Assembly: GCA_903864375.1 (NCBI GenBank)
Contig: CAIPFS010000452.1
Coordinates: 1-5,885, forward strand
DNA from: an uncultured Verrucomicrobiota bacterium
Lineage (GTDB): Bacteria > Verrucomicrobiota > Verrucomicrobiia > Limisphaerales > UBA9464
DNA: 5,885 nt
Direction of reading: 5' to 3'
Position numbers and translations under genes: made by a program. The first letter of the stretch is position 1; every line of letters begins with the position of its first letter. The notes below the pieces were generated by a model. The model ran no database searches, was not told the DNA's origin, and saw only the letters and a program-made list of their open reading frames with translations. This document shows positions 1 through 5,885 of this stretch, piece after piece.

Positions 1-152
1 CAGCGGTCAAACGAGGGGAATCTATTGGCAGTTCTTCGCAAGTTATTCACAGGGGTTTGATGCCTCGTTTTCAACGGTTTGTGTCGAATCAGTGTCGGGC
101 GGGTTTCGGGAAATCCACACCTCATGCCCATCCAATCCGGTCAAGACCAAAT
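1..152. other. Non-coding region downstream of the PII gene
   Basis: This stretch lies past the PII stop codon and carries no convincing gene. It is less GC-rich than the rest of the window. An 8-base perfect inverted repeat (AAACGAGG at 9-16, CCTCGTTT at 63-70) encloses one match to the relaxed DnaA-box consensus (TTATTCACA, 43-51). A weaker variant (AAATCCACA) lies at 111-119. A 4-base-stem hairpin (GGTC-AA-GACC, 139-148) sits just after the PII stop but has no T-run, so I do not call a terminator. The region may hold the promoter or the end of a neighbouring gene beyond the window edge. Confidence 0.5.
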
Positions 153-491
153 TCAAACGGCTTCCGTCCCGCGTTCTTCCGTCCGGATGCGGACGACCTC
201 CTCGAGCTTGGAAACGAAGATCTTGCCGTCCCCGATTTTACCGGTTTTTGCAGCCTGAAGGATGGCGGACACCGCGGCATCCAGCCGGGCATCGTCCAGA
301 ACCACCTCCAGTTTGATCTTGGGGAGGAAGTCGACGGTGTATTCGGCGCCGCGGTACACCTCCGTGTGCCCCCGCTGTCGACCGAACCCCTTGACCTCGG
401 TCACGGTCATGCCTTCGATCCCCAACTCCGCGAGGGCGGCTTTGACCTCTTCGAGTTTGAACGGCTTGATGATGGCCTCGATTTTCTTCAT
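153..491 (-). CDS. glnB: Nitrogen regulatory protein P-II (GlnB type)
   Basis: A 112-residue PII signal-transduction protein, the usual family length. PII trimers sense ATP/ADP and 2-oxoglutarate in the cytoplasm and control targets such as ammonium channels, adenylyltransferase and sensor kinases. The T-loop carries Y46 and the uridylylation tyrosine Y51 within YRGAEY (PII signature 1). TGKIGDGKIFV (83-93) is signature 2. Ligand residues seen in characterised PII proteins are present: T29, G35, R38, Q39, K58, G87, K90, R101 and R103. T43 and D54 resemble E. coli GlnB more than GlnK. Position 49 is Ala, so the cyanobacterial Ser49 phosphorylation site is absent. The ATG at 491 is chosen because MKKIEAIIKPF is the canonical N-terminus; a GTG at 530 would add 13 unconserved residues. 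No clear Shine-Dalgarno sequence is seen. The gene follows the efflux pump gene on the same strand, 87 bases away, with no amtB or glnA in view. The family call is very secure; glnB versus glnK is less so. Confidence 0.96.
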   Translation of the reverse strand: MKKIEAIIKPFKLEEVKAALAELGIEGMTVTEVKGFGRQRGHTEVYRGAEYTVDFLPKIKLEVVLDDARLDAAVSAILQAAKTGKIGDGKIFVSKLEEVVRIRTEERGTEAV

Positions 492-578
492 GGATGATGC
501 GACTTCGGTGGGCTTGTTAGTCGGCTTCACGGTGGAAGTAAACCGTCATTTTGACCCCCAAGGCTTCCGGGAACGGGT
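492..578 (-). other. Intergenic spacer between cusA and glnB
   Basis: An 87-base gap between the pump stop and the PII start. On the minus strand it contains a weak sigma70-like pair, TTTACT (537-542) and TAACAA (514-519), separated by 17 bases and ending about 22 bases before the PII ATG. It also contains a small palindrome, GTCA-TTT-TGAC (545-555, plus-strand reading). Neither is strong. I see no GC-rich hairpin followed by a T-run, so read-through from the pump gene into the PII gene remains possible. No sigma54-type GG-N10-GC element of the kind found before many glnK genes was recognised. Confidence 0.3.
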
Positions 579-3500
579 TCAGGCAACCGGATTCATCGAA
601 TCCACCCCCCGGCAGAGCGCCCGTTCCCGCAGCCAGGCAACCAGCACGGGTGTCACGATCAGGATATGGACCAGGGAGCTGAGACACCCTCCCACGACCG
701 GGGCCGCCAGCGGGCGCATGACTTCGGATCCCGCCTGATGACTCCAGAATATCGGGAGGAGACTGGCAATCGTCGTCGCCACCGTCATGACCTTCGGTCG
801 CAGCCGGAGTCGGGCGCCTGCCCGTATCGCGGCCAGAAGGTCATCGTGTGTGAAGGCCCTGCCGGCGTCCGCGCAGGAGGTCCGTTTCTGCTGAATGGCC
901 TCCTCCAGATACACCACCATGACGATGCCGGTCTGGATGGCGATGCCGAAGAGGGCGATGTAGCCAATCCAGACGGCGGTGCTGAAGGGGTAGCCCAGGA
1001 TGGCCTGGAGAAAGACAGAGCCACTGAGGGCAAAGGGGACGGCCAGAAGGACGTGGGCGGCTTCGGCCAGGCTGTGGTAGGTCACATACAGGAGGAGGAA
1101 AATAACCAGGATGACCACCGGCACCACCCATTCCAGGGTGCGTTCCGCGTGGAGTTGGTTTTCGTACTGACCGGAGAATTCCAGGGTCACTCCCGGTGGC
1201 AGTTGAGGCACTAATTCCTCGTGGAGCCGTTTTTTGACCTCATCAACAAATCCACCGAGATCACGATTTTGAACGTTGGCCTGGACGAAGACGCGGAGAC
1301 GTCCGTTCTCGCTGGCGATTTCGCTGGGGCCCTCCACCCGATGGATATGGGCCACCTGGGCCAGTTGCACGGAACCGCCTCCCGGGCGGGGAACAAGAAT
1401 TTCACCGAGTCGCTCGATATCCTCGCGGACGGAGGAATCGAGCCGGACCTGAATTGGAAACCGCTGGCGTCCCTCGATCAGGGTGGCGACATTCCGGCCC
1501 CCCAGGCCCATCTCGATCACGTCCATCACGGCCCGGGCGTCCAGCCCGAAGCGGGCCAGGGCGGGGCGGTCGATCTCGATGTTCAAATAGGGTTTGCCCT
1601 GCACCCGGCTGGCGGCCACCCCCACCGCCCCGGGCACCGTCCGGACGATGGCCTCGGCCTTGAGGGCGAGGGGCTGCAATTGCTCCAGATGGTCCCCGAG
1701 CAGCTTGACGCCCACCTGAGCCCGGATGCCCGTGGAAATCATCAGAATCCGGTTTTCGATCGGCTGCAGGAATCCCGGAACGTAACCCGGCACCGTGGTC
1801 AGCTTGTCGCTCAATTCAGCCACCAGCGCCTCCCGGGTCATTCCCGGTCGCCAATCCGCCTCCGGGCGCAGCTGGATGGTGGTCTCGATCATCTCCACCG
1901 GTGCCGGGTCGGTCGCCGTCTCGGCGCGCCCCAGCTTTCCGGCCACGGTCAGGACCTCGGGCGTGGAGGCAATCACCCGATCCTGCCAGGCCATGATCCG
2001 CTTCACCTCGGTCAGAGAGGTGGAGGGCAGCAGCACCGGCATGAACAGGAGCGAGCCTTCCTGCAGGGTGGGCATGAATTCACGACCGAATCCCCGAAAC
2101 AACCGGGTCACCGGTTGCAGGCCCGCCTGGTCCAGTGGTTTTCGGATGAATGCGGGAAGTCCGAGGGCGATGGCCACCGCCAGGGCCAGCAGGGCACCGG
2201 CCAGCGCGAGAACCGTGCGGCGGTGATCCAGCGCCCAGTTCAGCACCGGGGCATAGACTGCCAGAAGACCGCGCATCAGGGTGTTGTCTTCCTCCCGATG
2301 AAAGGGACCCCGGACCAGCAGCGAGGCCAGGACCGGCACCAGCGTCACCGCCAGTACCGTGGCACCCAGGCAGGCGAAGGTCTTGGTGAAGGCGAGCGGA
2401 TGGAACAGCTTCCCCTCCTGTCCAGCGAGGGCAAAGACCGGAACAAAGGCCAGGACGACAATCGCCATGGCAAAGAAGATGGGGCGCCCCACCTGATGGG
2501 CCGCGACGCGTGTGGCGTCCATGGTCTCCACCGCCGTCAGCCGGCGTCCCAACCGTTCCTCCTCGCGCTCGCATTGCCGGATCACGTTCTCGGTCATGAC
2601 GATGCCGGCATCGACCAGCACCCCAATCGCCACGGCAATGCCGGTGAGCGACATGATGTTGGAGGAGATGCCCAGCCACCGCATGCAGATGAAGGAAAAG
2701 AGAATGCTGAGCGGCAGGGGCAGGGTGACGATGAGGATGCTCCGGAAATGAAAGAGAAAGAGGATGTGCGCCAGGGTCACCAGGATCATTTCCTCCACGA
2801 GGGCCCTTCGCAGGGTGCCCAGGGTCCGATCGATCAAGTCGCCCCGGTCGTAGAACGCACGGACCGAGACCCCGGGCGGCAGGCTGGGGGCCAGTTGGGT
2901 CAGCCGGGTCTTGACGGAGGCCAGCACGGCCCGGGCGTTCTCGCGGTTCCGGAGCACGACGATGCCGCCCACCGCCTCATGCCCGGCGACGTCGAGGGCA
3001 CCGCGTCGAAAGTCACCTCCCACCTGAACCGTGGCGATGTCGCGGAGAAAAATCGGCACCCCGTTGGTTTCGTCCACCGCGATACCCTCGATGTCGGCCA
3101 GGGAATGGAGGAGGCCGACACCCCGTACGATGAATTCCATGCCGTTCTCCTCCAGGACCTTGCCGCCCACATTGAGGTGATTGGCCGTGATGGCGTCACT
3201 GATGCGGCTGAGGGTCAGGCCGGTCCGTTGCAGGCGGGTGGGATCCACCTCCACCTGATACTGGCGGACGAAGCCTCCCACGCTGGCGACCTCCGCCACC
3301 CCGGGCACCGCCTGGAGTTGGTAGCGAAGATAAAAATCCTGAAGGGCGCGCAGGGTCCCCAAATCGTACCCGCCGGCCGGTGCCAGCAGCGGATCCACTT
3401 CGAGATGGTACTGGTAGATCCAGCCCAACCCGGTGGCGTCGGGACCCAGCTGGGGAATGACGCCGGCAGGGAGCTGGCTGGCCAGAAGTCCCAGCCGTTC

Positions 3501-3833
3501 GCTGACGCGCTGGCGGGCAAAATAATTATCAATGGCGTCGTCAAAAACCACGGTCACCAGCGAGAACCCGAACATTGAATTGGCCCGAACAGTGCGGACG
3601 CCGGCCAGGCCCTGCAAATTGACGCTCAGGGGAAAGGTGATCTGGTCCTCCACCTCCTGCGGGCTTCTGCCGGGCCAGTCGGCAAAGACGAGCACCTGAC
3701 TTTCCGTCAGGTCCGGGAGGGCATCGATGGGCGTCTCGCGCAATGCCGCGACGCCATAAAGGGCCAGCAACAGGGCCGCGCACAGCACCAGAAACCGCTG
3801 CCGGAGGCAGACGTCAATCAGTCGGCGAATCAT
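579..3833 (-). CDS. cusA: CusA-type RND heavy-metal efflux pump, inner-membrane subunit
   Basis: A 1084-residue proton-driven pump of the HME-RND family; E. coli CusA has 1047. The layout is typical: TM1 (about 10-30), a large periplasmic loop (about 31-340), TM2-TM7 (about 345-560), a second periplasmic loop (about 585-895) and TM8-TM12 (about 898-1068). Three methionines match the CusA metal-binding triad M573/M623/M672: M598 in LLFMP, M648 in VEMIETTIQL and M698 in ILMISTGI. TM4 reads VAIGVLVDAGIVMTEN. It keeps the proton-relay residues D408 and E415 and has Ala at 402, where CzcA has Asp, favouring Cu(I)/Ag(I). K1014 in RPKVMT matches E. coli K984, but Q967 replaces E939. A segment at about 560-582 before GREFMP is longer than in E. 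coli CusA. The start lies four bases after the adaptor stop, so translation is probably coupled. The family is secure; the metal is inferred from residues. Confidence 0.95.
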   Translation of the reverse strand: MIRRLIDVCLRQRFLVLCAALLLALYGVAALRETPIDALPDLTESQVLVFADWPGRSPQEVEDQITFPLSVNLQGLAGVRTVRANSMFGFSLVTVVFDDAIDNYFARQRVSERLGLLASQLPAGVIPQLGPDATGLGWIYQYHLEVDPLLAPAGGYDLGTLRALQDFYLRYQLQAVPGVAEVASVGGFVRQYQVEVDPTRLQRTGLTLSRISDAITANHLNVGGKVLEENGMEFIVRGVGLLHSLADIEGIAVDETNGVPIFLRDIATVQVGGDFRRGALDVAGHEAVGGIVVLRNRENARAVLASVKTRLTQLAPSLPPGVSVRAFYDRGDLIDRTLGTLRRALVEEMILVTLAHILFLFHFRSILIVTLPLPLSILFSFICMRWLGISSNIMSLTGIAVAIGVLVDAGIVMTENVIRQCEREEERLGRRLTAVETMDATRVAAHQVGRPIFFAMAIVVLAFVPVFALAGQEGKLFHPLAFTKTFACLGATVLAVTLVPVLASLLVRGPFHREEDNTLMRGLLAVYAPVLNWALDHRRTVLALAGALLALAVAIALGLPAFIRKPLDQAGLQPVTRLFRGFGREFMPTLQEGSLLFMPVLLPSTSLTEVKRIMAWQDRVIASTPEVLTVAGKLGRAETATDPAPVEMIETTIQLRPEADWRPGMTREALVAELSDKLTTVPGYVPGFLQPIENRILMISTGIRAQVGVKLLGDHLEQLQPLALKAEAIVRTVPGAVGVAASRVQGKPYLNIEIDRPALARFGLDARAVMDVIEMGLGGRNVATLIEGRQRFPIQVRLDSSVREDIERLGEILVPRPGGGSVQLAQVAHIHRVEGPSEIASENGRLRVFVQANVQNRDLGGFVDEVKKRLHEELVPQLPPGVTLEFSGQYENQLHAERTLEWVVPVVILVIFLLLYVTYHSLAEAAHVLLAVPFALSGSVFLQAILGYPFSTAVWIGYIALFGIAIQTGIVMVVYLEEAIQQKRTSCADAGRAFTHDDLLAAIRAGARLRLRPKVMTVATTIASLLPIFWSHQAGSEVMRPLAAPVVGGCLSSLVHILIVTPVLVAWLRERALCRGVDSMNPVA

Positions 3834-3837
3834 GGCT

Positions 3838-5508
3838 TCAAGGGGCTATTTCGGAGCCGCAATCCAGCATGCGGGCACCATACCACGGGTTGGCCAGCGG
3901 AGGCGACAGTTGCAGCCATCGGGCCTGTGCCGGGGCACCCGGAAAGATGCCCTTGCCCATGGGACACACATACAATTTCAACCCCGTCGACGACGGGTCG
4001 GACCGGCGCAGGGCGGCACCCCAGCCCACCAATGCTTCGCTGAATGGCAGGAAAAGTCGACGGGCGGCGGTCAGGTCGGCCACGTCGCCCCGCGGCAGGG
4101 TTGCCACCACCCGGGTCGTCAACTCGGAGACAGGGGTCGGCGGCGGCAGCGCGGCCAGTTCCGCCAGTCGTGCACGATATCCCTCCAAATCGTCGGACGC
4201 GAGAGCCGCCCGGAGTGCGTCGGCCTTCACCAGCCACTCGGGGAGAGGTGGCCGATCCTCCATGGTGCCGGGCTGGCTTGTCCCGGACGGCTCCAATCCG
4301 GCCAGCTGGCTTTGGCTGTCCAGAAGGATGGCACCCTGCACCACCACCCGTTCCCCGGCCCGGACCCCGTCCAAAATCTCCCACTGATCGTCACCCCGAT
4401 GGCCCAGGCGAACCCATCGCGCTTCATAGCTCCCCGGAGCCCGTTCGATGAACACCCGCGGCTTCCCACCCGGGTTCAGAATCGCGGATCGGGAGACCGT
4501 CACCGCCTCGGGGTATTCCAGCGTGAGGTCGACTTCCGCCGCCGACCGATGGGAGAAGCGTCGTCGTGCCGCGGCCCCTTCCCCTTCCATCGGATTGGGC
4601 ACCAGGGCCCGCACCTTTGCCGTGCGACTCATCGGATCGATGTTGGGGTCGATGAAGACAATCGCGTTGGTGAAGCGCATGCCCGGATGGCCGGTGACGG
4701 TGAATGCCACCTCCCGACCGACCTGAATTGCGGGCAGGTCCCGTTCGTAAGCGTCAAATTTCAGCCAGAGCACGCCAAAATCCCCAATCTCGAACAACGG
4801 ATCTCCCTCCTTCACATATTGACCGGGATAGGCCAGCCGCTTGATCACCGTTCCATCGCGGGGAGCCAGAAGTTCCACGTCGAGGTTGGTCGGTGAGTAG
4901 GTGGAGCGAAGCCGGGCAATCTGATCCGCCGTCAACCCCAACTGCCGGAGCCTCAGGCGGGCACCGTCCTGCAATCCCCGGCTGCCGTTCGCCTCCTCTC
5001 CGTCCCGCTGCAAGCCCAGATACTCCCGAATCGCGGCCAGCAGGGAAGGACTGTAGAGACGAACCAGCGGTTGTCCCTGCCGGAACTCGGCCCCCTCAAA
5101 GTTGTCGGCCAGCCAGTCGATGCGGCCTCCGGCGGTGGCACTCACGACCTCATGCCGGGTGTCGTCGTCATCCAGAACGCCGATGAAATGAACCCCGCGA
5201 TGCAGAGTCCCGCGCCCCGCCACCTCCACGGCCAGACCGGCGACGGTCACCGCATTGGAGCCCAGAACCGTCAGGTGGCTGTCCATGGCCTTGGTCCCTT
5301 CGTAAATGGGCACCAGATCCATGCCGCACACCGTGCACTTGCCGGGATGATCCGAGCGAATCCACGGATGCATCGGGGATTGATAATAGAGAACGGTTCG
5401 TCCGGACGTCGCAGCGGGAGAACCTACCGAGGCGTGCCCGCCGCTCCAGCGTCCCACGGCGATGCCGATCGCCAGAACCACCATCATGCCTGCTAAAAAT
5501 CGCTTCAT
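3838..5508 (-). CDS. cusB: CusB-type periplasmic adaptor with N-terminal metal-binding motif and C-terminal DUF3347-like domain
   Basis: A 556-residue membrane-fusion protein linking the RND pump to the outer-membrane channel. In order: a hydrophobic signal or anchor (1-20, no lipobox Cys); a heavy-metal-binding motif (41-71, YYQSPMHP then GKCTVCGMDLVP); a lipoyl-like half (about 118-150); a CusB-type alpha hairpin (about 150-205); the second lipoyl half (about 210-240); a beta-barrel (about 240-305); a membrane-proximal region (about 330-405); a linker; and a DUF3347-like C-terminus (about 425-556) with YVCPMGKG, NPWYGARMLDCG, and C515 and C550. Serine 44 replaces the usual first Cys of the CPMHP motif; C58, C61, M46, H47 and M63 remain. 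The ATG at 5508 is chosen because MKRFLAGMM begins the hydrophobic segment and overlaps the upstream stop as ATGA. The open frame runs back to a GTG at 5658, but those 50 residues are Pro-rich, unconserved and lie over the upstream gene. No Shine-Dalgarno is evident. E. coli CusB has about 407 residues; the excess is the two metal modules. Confidence 0.94.
   Translation of the reverse strand: MKRFLAGMMVVLAIGIAVGRWSGGHASVGSPAATSGRTVLYYQSPMHPWIRSDHPGKCTVCGMDLVPIYEGTKAMDSHLTVLGSNAVTVAGLAVEVAGRGTLHRGVHFIGVLDDDDTRHEVVSATAGGRIDWLADNFEGAEFRQGQPLVRLYSPSLLAAIREYLGLQRDGEEANGSRGLQDGARLRLRQLGLTADQIARLRSTYSPTNLDVELLAPRDGTVIKRLAYPGQYVKEGDPLFEIGDFGVLWLKFDAYERDLPAIQVGREVAFTVTGHPGMRFTNAIVFIDPNIDPMSRTAKVRALVPNPMEGEGAAARRRFSHRSAAEVDLTLEYPEAVTVSRSAILNPGGKPRVFIERAPGSYEARWVRLGHRGDDQWEILDGVRAGERVVVQGAILLDSQSQLAGLEPSGTSQPGTMEDRPPLPEWLVKADALRAALASDDLEGYRARLAELAALPPPTPVSELTTRVVATLPRGDVADLTAARRLFLPFSEALVGWGAALRRSDPSSTGLKLYVCPMGKGIFPGAPAQARWLQLSPPLANPWYGARMLDCGSEIAP
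5505..5508 (-). promoter_or_regulatory. ATGA stop/start overlap coupling the cusC-like and cusB genes
   Basis: On the minus strand the outer-membrane factor ends in TGA (5507-5505) and the adaptor starts with ATG (5508-5506), sharing two bases in a CCATGA context. The leader just before this ATG is C-rich and has no purine-rich ribosome site. Translation of the adaptor therefore most likely depends on ribosomes finishing the upstream gene. The overlap also decides the adaptor start. Confidence 0.8.
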
Positions 5509-5885
5509 GGAACGGAAGGGTTGGGGTTGGGGTTTGCCCGGGGTTGCGGGTCTGAAGGGGGGGTGTCTGCGGGCGGAGAGCCCGGGGACGGAACCGCTGG
5601 AAGAAGGGCGGATAAATCCTCTCCACAGAGGAAGGCCACCTGGTTCATGGCCTCCCACTGTTCCTCGACCGCGGAGGCGATACGGCTGCGGGTCTCGATG
5701 ACGGCCCGTCGGGTCTCAAACAGCTCGGACAAGGTGGCCCGACCGGCAATCCAGCCGTTGAGAGCCGCCTGAAAGGCCGCCTCCGCCCGGGGAAGAACCT
5801 CCCGTTGCTGGTTCTGCGACTCGGCTGAGGCCGTGGTGGCGGCAACGGTCCATCGGAAGACCTCGGTCTGGACCGCCAGTCGCGA
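5505..5885 (-). CDS. CusC/TolC-type outer-membrane efflux factor, 3' end only (partial)
   Basis: The 5' part lies beyond the window edge; 126 C-terminal residues are visible. Residues 1-95 of this fragment are Ala-, Glu- and Gln-rich helix, with the layout of the last coiled-coil repeat of outer-membrane efflux proteins (OEP/TolC family). It has QTEVFRWTVAATTASAESQ, then LPRAEAAFQAALNGWIAGRATLSELFETRR and a final helix ending near FLCGEDL. Such proteins form the trimeric channel through the outer membrane and a periplasmic tunnel that docks on the adaptor and pump. The last 30 or so residues form a Pro/Ser/Asp-rich tail ending NPNPNPSVP, unlike the compact ends of many TolC relatives. The stop overlaps the adaptor start by four bases. 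Family assignment rests on the helix pattern and on adjacency to cusB and cusA; it is not based on a full-length protein. Confidence 0.85.
   Translation of the reverse strand, partial: SRLAVQTEVFRWTVAATTASAESQNQQREVLPRAEAAFQAALNGWIAGRATLSELFETRRAVIETRSRIASAVEEQWEAMNQVAFLCGEDLSALLPAVPSPGSPPADTPPSDPQPRANPNPNPSVP
5518..5543 (+). other. G-quadruplex motif at the cusC/cusB junction
   Basis: Four G-runs of at least three (5518-5520, 5523-5526, 5529-5532, 5540-5543) are separated by loops of 2, 2 and 7 bases, which meets the usual G3+N1-7 rule. Two further G-runs follow at 5548-5550 and 5557-5563. The G-rich strand is the template strand of the efflux operon, so the mRNA is C-rich here. The tract encodes the Pro-rich tail of the outer-membrane factor and ends 10 bases before the adaptor ATG. 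The motif is directly visible; folding in vivo is not shown. Confidence 0.6.

Noticed and set aside
1..152. Replication origin suggested by DnaA-like boxes
   Set aside because: There is only one match to a relaxed consensus plus a two-mismatch variant, with no AT-rich unwinding region and no dnaA or dnaN nearby.
57..497. A 146-codon plus-strand open frame opposite glnB
   Set aside because: It covers the reverse of a fully conserved PII gene; its translated sequence shows no family features.
492..530. N-terminal extension of PII from GTG at 530
   Set aside because: The 13 extra residues are not part of any PII N-terminus I know, while MKKIEAIIKPF at 491 is canonical.
1221..3578. A 785-codon open frame on the plus strand, antisense to cusA
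   Set aside because: It lies fully within cusA. Its product is rich in Gly, His, Gln, Asp and Arg with no domain or membrane pattern, as expected from the complement of a GC-rich gene. The cusA frame has full family conservation over the same bases.
579..3833. CzcA (Co/Zn/Cd) identity for the pump
   Set aside because: TM4 has Ala at the position of CzcA D402, and all three CusA methionines (M598, M648, M698) are present, so a Cu(I)/Ag(I) pump is favoured. This remains a residue-based inference.
3832..4896. A 354-codon plus-strand open frame opposite cusB
   Set aside because: It is antisense to a well-conserved adaptor, has Arg/Gly/Pro/His-rich low-information sequence, and has no recognisable motif.
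5509..5658. N-terminal extension of the adaptor from GTG at 5658
   Set aside because: The 50 added residues are Pro/Arg/Ser-rich, precede the natural hydrophobic N-terminus and lie inside the outer-membrane factor gene. The ATGA junction at 5508 is the better start.

Overview
The window holds one block of genes, all on the minus strand, from a GC-rich Gram-negative bacterium. Reading in the direction of transcription, from high to low coordinates, it contains four genes. They are the 3' end of an outer-membrane efflux factor (CusC/TolC type), a complete periplasmic adaptor (CusB type), a complete inner-membrane RND metal pump (CusA type), and a complete nitrogen-regulatory PII protein (GlnB type). 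The three efflux proteins would form a tripartite pump spanning both membranes. Conserved methionines in the pump and its CusA-like TM4 point to Cu(I)/Ag(I) rather than Co/Zn/Cd.

The genes are tightly packed. The cusC-like and cusB-like genes overlap by four bases (ATGA), the cusB-like stop and the cusA-like start are four bases apart, and 87 bases separate the pump gene from the PII start. This gives one likely operon, cusC-cusB-cusA, with glnB either as a fourth cistron or as a separate gene with its own promoter. None of the starts has a clear Shine-Dalgarno sequence.

The host cannot be fixed from the sequence alone. High GC, two outer-membrane-spanning partners, weak ribosome sites, the YYQSPMHPWI form of the adaptor's metal-binding motif and a DUF3347-like tail on the adaptor would suit Verrucomicrobiota or a related PVC/FCB lineage. 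That is an inference held with low confidence.

The points most worth a second look are: a canonical PII gene directly behind a copper/silver efflux operon; an adaptor with metal-binding modules at both ends, one lacking its usual first cysteine; a pump with Gln where E. coli CusA has a functional Glu; and a G-quadruplex motif (C-rich, G-poor in the mRNA) at the cusC/cusB junction. I see no mobile element, CRISPR array, tRNA or rRNA. The core is a known type of system. If anything is new, it is the PII-efflux linkage.
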